This document shows, in pieces, positions 33,151 through 41,846 of a stretch of DNA of 64,000 nucleotides. The stretch's first letter is position 1; each line of letters opens with the position of its first letter. The stretch covers positions 88,332 to 152,331 of the forward strand of contig NZ_VWMY01000025.1 in the NCBI RefSeq assembly GCF_008905045.1. Direction: 5' to 3'. The translations under genes were made by a program, and so were the position numbers. Source of the stretch: Streptomyces albicerus. GTDB lineage: Bacteria > Actinomycetota > Actinomycetes > Streptomycetales > Streptomycetaceae. The notes beneath the pieces were generated by a model. The model saw only the letters and a program-made list of their open reading frames with translations, ran no database searches and was not told the DNA's origin.

Positions 33151-33846
33151 GTGACCCGCGCATCCCTGAACAAGCAGCCGCACGAAGTCGCCTCGATGTT
33201 CGACGACGTGGCGGAACGCTACGACCTGACGAACGACGTGCTGTCACTCGGCCAGGACCGGGTGTGGCGCAAGGCGGTCGCGAAGGCGGTCGACGCGCGG
33301 CCGGCGCAGAAGATCCTGGACCTGGCGGCGGGCACCGCCACCTCCTCGCTGCCCTTCGCGCGCACGGGTGCGTACGTCGTCCCGTGCGACTTCTCCCTCG
33401 GGATGCTCAGGGTCGGCAAGAAGAACCACCCCTGGCTGCCGCTCACGGCGGGCGACGCCACGAAGCTGCCGTTCAAGGACGACACCTTCGACGCGGTGAC
33501 GATCTCCTTCGGGCTGCGGAACGTGCAGGACACGGACACGGCGCTGCGCGAGCTGTACCGGGTGACGAAGCCCGGCGGACGCGTCGTGATCTGCGAGTTC
33601 TCGCACCCGACCTGGGCGCCCTTCCGCACGGTCTACACCGAGTACCTGATGCGCGCCCTGCCGCCGGTGGCCCGCGCGGTCTCCTCCAACCCCGAGGCGT
33701 ACGTCTACCTCGCGGAATCCATCCGCGACTGGCCCGACCAGCCCGCCCTGGCCGCCCGCCTGATCAAGGCGGGTTGGTCACAGGTGGCGTGGCGCAACCT
33801 GACGGGCGGGGTTGTGGCCTTGCACCGGGGCTTCAAGCAGGGCTAG
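33151..33846 (+). CDS. menG: demethylmenaquinone methyltransferase
   Basis: 231 residues from GTG 33151 (VTRASLNKQPHEVASMFDDV). UbiE/COQ5 family: FDDVAERYDLTNDVLSLGQD, SAM motif I ILDLAAGTATSSLPF (about 55-69), ATKLPFKDDTFDAVTISFGL and RNVQDTDTALRELYRVTKPG. It adds the last methyl group to demethylmenaquinone. A GTG without clear ribosome site suggests a leaderless mRNA. The convergent PASTA gene starts its stop 36 bases away. Confidence 0.92.
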   Translation: MTRASLNKQPHEVASMFDDVAERYDLTNDVLSLGQDRVWRKAVAKAVDARPAQKILDLAAGTATSSLPFARTGAYVVPCDFSLGMLRVGKKNHPWLPLTAGDATKLPFKDDTFDAVTISFGLRNVQDTDTALRELYRVTKPGGRVVICEFSHPTWAPFRTVYTEYLMRALPPVARAVSSNPEAYVYLAESIRDWPDQPALAARLIKAGWSQVAWRNLTGGVVALHRGFKQG

Positions 33847-33882
33847 TTTCCCCCCTCACCCGACGCTTTTACCCGACACCGT

Positions 33883-34221
33883 TCACCTGAGGACCTCGAA
33901 CGGGTCGCGCGGCGCGTCGAGTTCGCGCTGCAGCCCGCCCGACGGCGGCCGTGGCAGCCGTGGTTCGCGCACTCCCGCGCCCCCGCCGCCCTCACCCTCA
34001 CCGAGGTCGAACCACACCGTGACGACCGCGCCCCGAGGCACCTCGGACCCCGGCAGCGGGTACTGGCGTACGACGTAGTCCACGACGGTCAGATGGAAGT
34101 CGGGCCGGTCGGGCGCGGCGAGCAGCACCCCACGCGCCTCGGCCGTCTCGCGCGCGTCCACGGCCATCAGACCGACGAGCCGTGGTACGCGCACTTCGGG
34201 TGTCTTGGGTGTTATGCGCAC
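33883..34221 (-). CDS. PASTA-domain protein
   Basis: 112 residues from GTG 34221 (VRITPKTPEVRV), with a G-run seven bases upstream; GTG 34230 is possible. One PASTA-like unit is visible: VPRLVGLMAVDARETAEARG, then YVVRQYPLPGSEVPRGAVVT. No signal peptide or membrane helix is seen, which is unusual for PASTA domains that normally face the cell wall. A Gly-rich linker and a Pro/Arg tail follow. Function unknown. Confidence 0.65.
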   Translation of the reverse strand: MRITPKTPEVRVPRLVGLMAVDARETAEARGVLLAAPDRPDFHLTVVDYVVRQYPLPGSEVPRGAVVTVWFDLGEGEGGGGAGVREPRLPRPPSGGLQRELDAPRDPFEVLR

Positions 34222-34333
34222 AGACGTCACCCCCAGCGGTACCGGCAGGGTAAGCCCTGCCGGGCCGCGCCGGAAGGCGTCGGAGGTCCGGCCCAAGGCG
34301 CCCTGAGCGGCCTTGGTGAAGTCCGGTGCGGTA

Positions 34334-34371
34334 CCGCGCCCCGTAAGGGGCGCGGGGAACTGCGCGACCAG
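34334..34371. repeat. second copy of the dispersed repeat, with small hairpin
   Basis: CCGCGCCCC (34334-34342), GTAA, GGGGCGCGG (34347-34355) form a hairpin, followed by GAACTGCGCGACCAG. The sequence GCGCGGGGAACTGCGCGACC matches the arm of the 33009-33080 element. It lies between the GNAT and PASTA genes and probably ends GNAT transcription. Confidence 0.65.
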
Positions 34372-34430
34372 CCCCCTCCGGCCCGCAGGTACATCGGTGT
34401 TCTTCCAGCGGAGCTCCCGGCGGAGAGCGG

Positions 34431-34937
34431 TCAGAGAGCCAGCCGGTAGCAGTGCCCCCGCTGCTTCGAGGCCGGCGACACGAACGTCTCGGCGAGCTCC
34501 ATGCCGAGACGTCTGGTCACCGCGATGGACCGTTCGTTGCGCGAGTTCACCATCGCCACCACGCTGCGGACGCCCGTCGCGCGCACCCGCTCCAGCGTGG
34601 CCTGCGCGGCCACGGTGACGTACCCCTTGCCCCAGTACTCCCTGCCGAGCCGCCAGCCGATCTCGATCTCGCCCTTGGGACCCCACTCGTGCGGCCACGG
34701 CTGGGCGCCGGTGAAACCGATGACCTGCCCTTCCTCATCGAGCATGGTCCAGAAGCAGAAGCCGTACTCGGCGTCGTGCCGGCGCTGCCGGGCCGTCAGC
34801 TCCTCGTACACGGACAGCTCGGCCGACTTTCCGCCGTGGAACTCCATCACGTCCGGGTGGTCGAAGACCCGGTGCCAGGCGAAGGCGTCCTCGTCGGTGG
34901 GGACGCGCAGGTGTACCACAGGGAGCGCTCGGTTCAC
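34431..34937 (-). CDS. GNAT-family N-acetyltransferase (RimJ/RimL type)
   Basis: 168 residues from GTG 34937 with AAGGGC upstream. The RimJ-like layout is seen: RVPTDEDAFAWHRVFDHPDV at the start, IGFTGAQPWPHEWG, IGWRLGREYWGKGYVTVAAQ (acetyl-CoA loop) and NSRNERSIAVTRRLGM. It probably acetylates small molecules or protein N-termini in the cytoplasm; the substrate is unknown. Divergent from the geranylgeranyl reductase. Confidence 0.85.
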   Translation of the reverse strand: MNRALPVVHLRVPTDEDAFAWHRVFDHPDVMEFHGGKSAELSVYEELTARQRRHDAEYGFCFWTMLDEEGQVIGFTGAQPWPHEWGPKGEIEIGWRLGREYWGKGYVTVAAQATLERVRATGVRSVVAMVNSRNERSIAVTRRLGMELAETFVSPASKQRGHCYRLAL

Positions 34938-35011
34938 GGGGCAGCCCTTCAGCCGGGTGATCAGTACCGCTGCATAGACTGCCCATGTCCCGTGCCCCTC
35001 AGCACGCGGAT

Positions 35012-35052
35012 TTCGAGACTTCGCGCTTCGAGACTTAGAGCCTTCGAGACTT
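35012..35052. repeat. three direct repeats TTCGAGACTT upstream of the reductase
   Basis: Perfect copies start at 35012, 35027 and 35043, spaced 15 and 16 bases. They end 14 bases before the GTG start of the reductase. They could be a regulator site or arise by slippage. Confidence 0.5.
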
Positions 35053-35066
35053 GGGGAGAACCCGCC

Positions 35067-36371
35067 GTGACCGAGTCCCAGCCCCTCTCCGAACACACCG
35101 CCGATGTGATCGTCGTCGGGGCCGGGCCAGCCGGTTCCACCACCGCGTACTACCTGGCCAAGGCCGGGCTCGATGTCCTGCTTCTCGAGAAGACCGCGTT
35201 TCCGCGGGAAAAGGTGTGCGGTGACGGTCTTACGCCCCGCGCCACCAAACAGCTCGTCTCGATGGGCATCGACATCTCGGAGGAGGCGGGCTGGCTCCGG
35301 AACAAGGGGCTCCGCATCATCGGCGGCGGTGTCCGCCTCCAGCTGGACTGGCCGGAACTCGCCGCCTACCCCGACTACGGACTCGTACGGAAGCGGGACG
35401 ACTTCGACGAGCAGCTGGCCCGGCAGGCGCAGAAGGCGGGCGCGCGGCTGTACGAGCGCTGCAATGTCGGCGCGCCGATCATCGATGACCGCACGGGCCG
35501 CATCACGGGCGTCCACGCGAAGCTCGGCGACGCCGACTCCAAGGAGAAGCGCGAGGTCACCTTCCACGCGCCGCTCGTCGTCGCGGCCGACGGCAACTCG
35601 ACCCGTCTGTCCCTCGCGATGGGCCTGCACCGCCGCGAGGACCGCCCGATGGGCGTCGCGGTCCGTACGTACTTCACGTCCCCGCGCCACGACGACGACT
35701 ACCTGGAGTCGTGGCTGGAGCTGTGGGACCGCCGCGGCCCCGGCGAGGACCGGCTGCTGCCCGGCTACGGCTGGATCTTCGGCATGGGCGACGGTACGAG
35801 CAATGTGGGCCTGGGCGTGCTGAACACCACCGCCTCCTTCAAGGAGCTGGACTGGCGCGAGGTCCTCAAGGCCTGGTGCGCCTCGATGCCCGAGGACTGG
35901 GGCTACACCCCGGAGAACATGACGATTCCGATCCGCGGTGCCGCCCTCCCGATGGCTTTCAACCGCCAGCCCCACTACACGAAGGGCCTGCTGCTCGTCG
36001 GCGACGCGGGCGGCATGGTGAACCCCTTCAACGGCGAGGGCATCGCCTACGCCATGGAGTCCGGCCAGATCGCCGCCGACGTCATCGTCCAGGCGCACGC
36101 CCGCGCGACCCCCGCCCAGCGCGAACTCGCCCTCCAGCGCTACCCGAAGGTCCTCAAGGACACCTACGGCGGCTACTACACGCTCGGCCGCGCCTTCGTG
36201 AAGCTCATCGGCAACCCGAAGGTCATGAAGATCGCGACCCAGCGTGGCCTCACGCACCCGATCCTCATGAAGTTCACCCTGAAGATGCTCGCCAACCTCA
36301 CCGACCCGACGGGCGGCGACGCGATGGACCGCATCATCAACGGCCTTTCCAAGGTGGCTCCGAGGGCCTAG
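35067..36371 (+). CDS. geranylgeranyl reductase family protein, MenJ-like
   Basis: 434 residues from GTG 35067, GGGGAG eight bases upstream. FAD Rossmann motif VVGAGPAGSTTAYYLAKAG at about 15-33, REKVCGDGLTPRA, LVVAADGNSTRLSLAMGL and the second FAD motif LLVGDAGGMVNPFNGEGIAY. This family reduces isoprenoid double bonds; MenJ of mycobacteria partly saturates the menaquinone side chain. The position close to mqnC, menG and nuo supports that role over carotenoid or lipid synthesis. Confidence 0.85.
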   Translation: MTESQPLSEHTADVIVVGAGPAGSTTAYYLAKAGLDVLLLEKTAFPREKVCGDGLTPRATKQLVSMGIDISEEAGWLRNKGLRIIGGGVRLQLDWPELAAYPDYGLVRKRDDFDEQLARQAQKAGARLYERCNVGAPIIDDRTGRITGVHAKLGDADSKEKREVTFHAPLVVAADGNSTRLSLAMGLHRREDRPMGVAVRTYFTSPRHDDDYLESWLELWDRRGPGEDRLLPGYGWIFGMGDGTSNVGLGVLNTTASFKELDWREVLKAWCASMPEDWGYTPENMTIPIRGAALPMAFNRQPHYTKGLLLVGDAGGMVNPFNGEGIAYAMESGQIAADVIVQAHARATPAQRELALQRYPKVLKDTYGGYYTLGRAFVKLIGNPKVMKIATQRGLTHPILMKFTLKMLANLTDPTGGDAMDRIINGLSKVAPRA

Positions 36372-36509
36372 AGAACCCCGGGAACGACGGCCCCGAGAGC
36401 CCCGCTCACGGCCACCGAGAGCCCCGCTCGCGAACACCGTGTGAGGGTGCTGTGGGTGGCCTGTTTGCCGGTTCCGTCTCCACGCGGCGCTCCCTACCCT
36501 GCCGTATCC

Positions 36510-38324
36510 ATGACAACAGAACACATGGATCAGCAGCAGGACCCCACGGGCCACACACGCAGACGGTTCCTCGCCGGAGCCGGGGGAGCGGCGGGTGCCG
36601 TCGCGTTATGGCCGGCCGGCAGCGCGGCCGCCGCGGCTGCCGGGAAGCGGGTCGCCGTCCTCGGCGGTGGCGTCTCCGGTCTGAGCGCGGCGCAGGAACT
36701 CGCCGAGCGGGGCTACGCCGTGACCGTCTACGAGTGCTACGACGTCCTCGGCGGCAAGGCCCGCTCCATGGACGTCCCCGGGACCGGTGCCGGAGGCCGC
36801 AAACCGCTCCCCGGCGAGCACGGCTTCCGGTTCTTCCCCGGCTTCTACCGGAACCTCCCGGACACACTGCGCCGCATCCCGTTCCCCGGCAACGCGAACG
36901 GCGTCCACGACAACCTCCGCAGCGGCACCGAGGCCCTCTTCGCGCGCGAAGGCGGCCGCCCGGACCTCCACTTCCCGCTGCGCCGGCTCACCGCCCCGCC
37001 CCGGCCGGGTGACCTCACCCCGTCCTGGATCCGCGATCAGATACTGAGCGTCCTCGACCTCGGCACCCGCCTGCCCGCCCACGAGGCCGCGTACTTCGCC
37101 GACCGCCTCCTCGTCCACCTCACCAGCTGCGACGCCCGCCGCGAGGACGACTGGGAGAAGACCGCCTGGTGGGACTTCATCCGGGCCGAGGAGATGAGCG
37201 AGGAGTACCAGATGCTCCTCGGCATCGGGCAGACCCGGAACCTCGTCGCCACCCGGGCACAGGAGGCGTCCACCCGCACGGTCGGCCGCGTCATCATCGA
37301 GGCCCTGATGCTGTGGGGCCTCCTCGGCCGGGGCATGGACGGCGACGCCGACGTCGACCGCGTCCTGAACGCCCCCACCAGCGAGGCCTGGATCGACCCC
37401 TGGGTCACCCATCTGCGCTCCTTGGGCGTGGAGTTCGTGCTCGGTACGCAGGTGCGCGAGGTCCAGTACGCGGGCGGGCGCGTCACCGGCGTCCGCGTGT
37501 CGGCCCCGGACGGCGGCCAGGAACGTACCGTCACCGCCGACCACTACGTCTCCGCCATGCCCGTCGAACACGCCCGCGGGACGTGGGGCCGGGCCCTGCG
37601 CGCCGCAGATCCGCAGCTGGCGAAGTGCGACGCGCTGAGGACTGACTGGATGGTCGGGATCATGTTCTATCTGCGCACCCCCACCCCCGTGGTGCACGGG
37701 CACATCAACTGCCTCGACTCGCCCTGGGCGGTGACCGGCATCGGCCAGGCCCAGTTCTGGGACGTACGGGACTTCTCGCGGGACTACGGCGACGGGCGGG
37801 CGTACGACTGCCTCTCGACGATCATCTCCGAGTGGGACCTGCCCGGGATCCTGTACGGCAAGACGGCCCGTGAGTGCACGCGCGAGGAGATCGTCGCCGA
37901 GTGCTGGGCCCAGCTGAAGGACGGTCTGAACGACGCGGGCAAGACCACGCTGCGGGACGAGGACCGGCTCGGCTGGTTCATGGACCCGGCGGTGACGGGC
38001 CTCGGCGGTCCCGACCCGCAGAACCGCGAGCAGCTCCTGATCCATCCGACGGGCACGCTCTACAACCGACCCTCGGCCCGCACGGCCGTGCCGAACTTCT
38101 TCCTCGCGGGCGACTTCGTCCGTACGGACGTGGACCTCGCGACCATGGAGGGCGCCAACGAGTCGGCGCGGCTCGCCGTCAACGCGCTGCTGGACGCGGA
38201 CAATTCGGACGCCGAGCGGTGTGAGCTCTGGGAACTGTTCCGGCCGCCGGAGCTCGAGCCGCTGAAGCGGGTGGACGAGGTCCGCCATCGGCTGGGGCTG
38301 CCGAACACCTTCGACCTGGGGTGA
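36510..38324 (+). CDS. Tat-exported FAD-dependent amine-oxidase/phytoene-desaturase-like protein
   Basis: 604 residues from ATG 36510; ATG 36525 is an alternative. A twin-arginine signal (HTRRRFLAGAGGAAGAVALW) predicts folded export. Then the FAD motif RVAVLGGGVSGLSAAQELAE (about 47-66), YECYDVLGGKARS, HGFRFFPGFYRNLPDTL and the C-terminal FAD motif FFLAGDFVRTDVDLATMEGA. The layout is that of hydroxysqualene dehydroxylase or phytoene-desaturase-like oxidoreductases. The substrate is unknown; the Tat signal places it outside the membrane. It may act on isoprenoid quinones or lipids. Confidence 0.82.
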   Translation: MTTEHMDQQQDPTGHTRRRFLAGAGGAAGAVALWPAGSAAAAAAGKRVAVLGGGVSGLSAAQELAERGYAVTVYECYDVLGGKARSMDVPGTGAGGRKPLPGEHGFRFFPGFYRNLPDTLRRIPFPGNANGVHDNLRSGTEALFAREGGRPDLHFPLRRLTAPPRPGDLTPSWIRDQILSVLDLGTRLPAHEAAYFADRLLVHLTSCDARREDDWEKTAWWDFIRAEEMSEEYQMLLGIGQTRNLVATRAQEASTRTVGRVIIEALMLWGLLGRGMDGDADVDRVLNAPTSEAWIDPWVTHLRSLGVEFVLGTQVREVQYAGGRVTGVRVSAPDGGQERTVTADHYVSAMPVEHARGTWGRALRAADPQLAKCDALRTDWMVGIMFYLRTPTPVVHGHINCLDSPWAVTGIGQAQFWDVRDFSRDYGDGRAYDCLSTIISEWDLPGILYGKTARECTREEIVAECWAQLKDGLNDAGKTTLRDEDRLGWFMDPAVTGLGGPDPQNREQLLIHPTGTLYNRPSARTAVPNFFLAGDFVRTDVDLATMEGANESARLAVNALLDADNSDAERCELWELFRPPELEPLKRVDEVRHRLGLPNTFDLG

Positions 38325-38410
38325 GTCGGGCCCCTGAGGCGTACTCGTGGGGTGTGCCGGTGACGCATGCCGGTGTGCCTGCCGGCGAGGCGGGCCGCTG
38401 AGGCACGCCT

Positions 38411-38446
38411 GAAGGGCCGCTTCCCCCGTTGGGGAAGCGGCCCTTC
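38411..38446. terminator. 16-bp perfect hairpin between convergent genes
   Basis: GAAGGGCCGCTTCCCC (38411-38426), CGTT loop, GGGGAAGCGGCCCTTC (38431-38446), then AAAA. It separates the FAD oxidoreductase (plus) from the NlpC/P60 gene (minus) and should end both. Confidence 0.88.
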
Positions 38447-38505
38447 AAAAGCGTGGCCGAGGGCCGGAGAAGCGCGACCAGAGGCCGGGAAGGCGTGCCC
38501 GAAGG

Positions 38506-39312
38506 TCAGAGCACGCGTACCGCGCCGCTCGCCGGGTAGCCCGACAGGTCCTGGATGACGACGCCCTTCGAGGGGTTCGCGGCGTCCAGGTACTGGCCGT
38601 TACCGATGTAGACGCCCGTGTGGTACGCCGAGCCCGCGCCACCCCAGTACAGGATGTCGCCGACCTGGATGTTGGACAGCGAGACCGGGGTGCCGGCCAC
38701 GGACTGGTCCTGGGAGACGCGCGGCAGGTCGACGCCGACCTGCCTGAAGGCGGCCTGCACCAGGCTGGAGCAGTCCCACGCGTTGGGGCCGGTGGCGCCC
38801 ATGACGTAGGCGTCGCCGACCTGCGCCTTGAGGAAGTTGATGACGGTGCCGACGCTGCCGCTCGCGGGAGCGGGGACGTCGCTGTCGGCCGATGTGGACG
38901 TGGACGTGAGCGTGGTCCGCTCGGCGGACCGAGTGGCGCGCTCGGCGGCGGCCTTGCGGGCGGCCTCGGCCTTCTCCTTGGCCTCCGCCTTCTTCTTCGC
39001 CTCGGCGAGGTCCGCCTTGGCCTGCTTGGCGGCCTTGGCGGCGGCCGCGTCACGCTCGGCCCGCAGCTCGTAGTCGGCCGCGGCCTGCTGGGTGACCTCC
39101 GCGGACTCGGCGACCTGAGCGGTCAGGTCGGCCGTGAGGGTCGGCAGCTCGATGGTCTGGGTCACCGGCTCGGCCGCGTTCGCCGATCCGGACGCACCGG
39201 CCACTGCCAGGGTACTGAGAACGCCACCGGCAACTCCGGCGCGCATCGCGAGCGTCGAGCTGCTGCGAGGCCGGGGTTTCCGGTGGCTGCGTATGTGAGC
39301 GGTGTGGGACAT
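38506..39312 (-). CDS. NlpC/P60 cell-wall endopeptidase
   Basis: 268 residues from ATG 39312 (MSHTAHIRSHRKPRPRSS). A long basic signal peptide ends about residue 47 (GSANAAEP). A Lys/Ala/Glu coiled coil (about 80-135) follows, then a Ser/Thr linker and the NlpC/P60 domain (about 150-268). Catalytic residues: C181 in AWDCSSLV and H231 in AYHTGVYIGNG. It cuts peptide stems of peptidoglycan outside the cell. The start is the most protein-like, but its ribosome site is not close (GGAGGAG lies about 20 bases upstream). A Crp-like site is about 240 bases upstream. Confidence 0.88.
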   Translation of the reverse strand: MSHTAHIRSHRKPRPRSSSTLAMRAGVAGGVLSTLAVAGASGSANAAEPVTQTIELPTLTADLTAQVAESAEVTQQAAADYELRAERDAAAAKAAKQAKADLAEAKKKAEAKEKAEAARKAAAERATRSAERTTLTSTSTSADSDVPAPASGSVGTVINFLKAQVGDAYVMGATGPNAWDCSSLVQAAFRQVGVDLPRVSQDQSVAGTPVSLSNIQVGDILYWGGAGSAYHTGVYIGNGQYLDAANPSKGVVIQDLSGYPASGAVRVL

Positions 39313-39551
39313 GAGTACAACCGGTATCAGGGGCTCCTCCATACCTTCAAGAAACGTGTGGTGCGCCACAATTACTCAATGGACGCCCCGAAACCCCGGC
39401 GCTCCGTTCCTTATTGACGCCGTAACGGGCATTGCGGACACCACCCAGCAAGCCTGTGATCAAGGCCTTTCAGTGTTACGCCCGAATTGCCCGACGCCTA
39501 CCACTCGTTGGCGCCGATGGCCAAGCCCGGTTGTTTCCGACCCGTTACCAG

Positions 39552-39567
39552 TGTGACGCAGGTCACG
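39552..39567. promoter_or_regulatory. Crp-binding-site-like palindrome upstream of NlpC/P60
   Basis: TGTGACGCAGGTCACG matches TGTGA-N6-TCACa and also GTG-N6-G-N-CAC, the form I recall for Streptomyces Crp. It lies about 240 bases before the NlpC/P60 start. Confidence 0.5.
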
Positions 39568-39978
39568 GAACGCATGCCCCGGCGACCGCGTCGCGCCGCG
39601 CGAAACGGGGGAGGAGCGGAGACCGGGTCGATGTCACGTTGCGGTCATGGCGCGGCCCGGTCGCGGCCATGTCGCGCTCGTGAACGAATGCACGCGCACG
39701 AGCCCGTCCACACGAGCGCTCCAACTACCCCCGAAGTGTGAACGACTTCCTCTATCAAGCACTGTCGTCCGACACCAATTTGCCTTGGAAGTCGGCCCCT
39801 TGGTATTGCGTCCGCAGCCTGGACCAGCGACGACGAGCGAAAATGTCACCTCTGGTGATCACTCGGACGCTTCTCGTACGAAGATCGGCACTCATCCGAC
39901 TTCATGATCCTTCGACGGGTGGTGGAGATCACAAAGGCGTTGTCGTACCCCGTGTCGCAGATCACAGACCGGCAGGCA

Positions 39979-39984
39979 TAAGAT
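39979..39984 (+). promoter_or_regulatory. -10 candidate for nuoA
   Basis: TAAGAT fits the -10 consensus TAnnnT. The -35 position is weak. A start near 39991 would put the Rex-like palindrome immediately downstream. Confidence 0.3.
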
Positions 39985-40000
39985 GCGTGGCAGTTGGGCT

Positions 40001-40016
40001 TGTGACCTGCTTCACA
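40001..40016. promoter_or_regulatory. Rex operator-like palindrome upstream of nuoA
   Basis: TGTGACCTGCTTCACA is a perfect TGTGA-N6-TCACA, preceded by T. Rex, the NADH/NAD+ sensor of Streptomyces, binds such sites, and complex I genes are an expected target. It lies about 110 bases before the nuoA start. A Crp reading is less good because G is missing at the GNCAC position. Confidence 0.55.
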
Positions 40017-40123
40017 TGTACGCGATCTTCATTGAGACGTACGGGGCATGTGAGCTTCGTGAGGCGGGAGTGAGTCCACTGCAACCGCCAGCAGTCAATG
40101 CCGACTGAGAGGAGCGAGGAGCG

Positions 40124-40483
40124 GTGAACGCGTATGCGCCCATCCTCGTACTGGGAGCCCTCGGGGCAGGCTTTGCGATCTTCTCCGTGGTCATGGCCAC
40201 GCTTATCGGTCCAAAGCGATACAACCGGGCCAAGCAAGAGGCTTACGAGTGCGGTATCGAGCCGACCCCCACGCCGGCCGGCGGCGGGCGGTTCCCCATC
40301 AAGTACTACCTGACGGCGATGCTCTTCATCATCTTCGATATCGAGATCGTCTTCCTCTATCCCTGGGCCGTCACCTTTGACGCACTCGGGGTTTTCGGGC
40401 TCGTGGAGATGCTGCTCTTCGTGCTCACCGTCTTCGTCGCGTACGCGTACGTATGGCGGCGGGGCGGCCTGGAATGGGACTGA
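40124..40483 (+). CDS. nuoA: NADH-quinone oxidoreductase subunit A
   Basis: 119 residues from GTG 40124, GAGGAGCG directly before it. Three membrane helices; the conserved loop YECGIEPTP, FPIKYYLTAMLFIIFDIEIV and FLYPWAV identify NuoA. It forms part of the membrane arm at the quinone-binding junction. First gene of nuoA-N. The stop lies inside the first unit of a short tandem repeat. Confidence 0.96.
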   Translation: MNAYAPILVLGALGAGFAIFSVVMATLIGPKRYNRAKQEAYECGIEPTPTPAGGGRFPIKYYLTAMLFIIFDIEIVFLYPWAVTFDALGVFGLVEMLLFVLTVFVAYAYVWRRGGLEWD

Positions 40484-40524
40484 ACCCGCATGGGACTGAA
40501 CCCCGCAAGGGACTGAGCCCCGTA
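40475..40524 (+). repeat. three tandem 16-17-bp units across the nuoA stop
   Basis: TGGGACTGAACCCGCA (40475), TGGGACTGAACCCCGCA (40491) and AGGGACTGAGCCCCGTA (40508). The nuoA stop is in unit 1, and the nuoB start region ATGGGACTCGAA repeats the core once more. Confidence 0.7.
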
Positions 40525-40548
40525 TAGGGGACAGAGGAGCCACTGAGC

Positions 40549-41099
<551 letters not shown>

Positions 41100-41103
<4 letters not shown>

Positions 41104-41846
41104 GCGACGCGAACGGCAACGGCAACGGGGTGAACCCCGAGAAGGACCTGGGCGCCGACAACCTCCCGGGCCAGCGCGGCGAGGGCGGTGAGGAGATCCG
41201 CGTCCAGCGCGGCATGTTCGGCGCCAACAACGGCGGCGACACCTCCGGCTACGGCGGCCTGGTCCGCTCGATCCGGCTGCCCGGCCCGGCCACCCGCCCG
41301 TACGGCGGCTGGTTCGACGAGGTCGCCGACGAGCTGGAGGGCGCCCTGGAGGAACAGGGCCTCGTCCCCGAGAACGCGATCGAGAAGACGGTCGTCGACC
41401 GCGACGAGATCACCTTCCATGTCGAACGCGAGCATCTGCTCCGCGTCGCCCAGACCCTGCGCGACGACCCGGCCCTGCGCTTCGAGCTCTGCACGGGCGT
41501 GAGCGGAGTCCACTACCCGCAGGACAAGGGCCGCGAGCTGCACGCCGTCTACCACCTGCGCTCGATCACCCACAACCGGCTGATCCGCCTCGAAGTCAGT
41601 GCCCCCGACGCCGACCCGCACATCCCGTCCCTGGTCTCCGTCTATCCGACGAACGACTGGCACGAGCGCGAGACGTACGACTTCTTCGGCATCGTCTTCG
41701 ACGGCCATCCGGCACTGACGCGGATCATGATGCCGGACGACTGGCAGGGCTTTCCGCAGCGCAAGGACTATCCCCTCGGCGGCATCCCCGTCGAGTACAA
41801 GGGCGCCCAGATCCCGGCTCCGGACCAGCGGAGGTCGTACTCATGA
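41100..41846 (+). CDS. nuoC: NADH-quinone oxidoreductase subunit C
   Basis: 248 residues from GTG 41100. The core (HNRLIRLEVSAP, SVYPTNDWHERETYDFFGIV, FPQRKDYPLGG) is that of the 30-kDa subunit. An Asn/Gly-rich N-terminal extension of about 50 residues (ANGNGNGVNPEK) precedes it. NuoC and NuoD are separate genes, not fused. Overlaps nuoD by four bases. Confidence 0.96.

Larger units (their letters stand above)
39313..40123. other. long divergent intergenic region between NlpC/P60 and nuoA
   Basis: 811 bases without a supported gene. It is less GC-rich in places and contains the Crp-like palindrome (39552-39567), a TAAGAT -10 candidate and the Rex-like palindrome (40001-40016). AGATCACA-like pieces at 39927 and 39959 may be further sites. 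Confidence 0.6.

Noticed and set aside
39313..39560. A second ydaO riboswitch in the NlpC/P60 leader
   Set aside because: The conserved loops (GGGGGACCCA and CGGGGU.AA) seen at 62340-62500 are not found here on the minus strand.
40001..40016. Crp site before nuoA
   Set aside because: It fits the general TGTGA-N6-TCACA but lacks the G of GTG-N6-G-N-CAC; Rex is the better reading for a respiratory operon.
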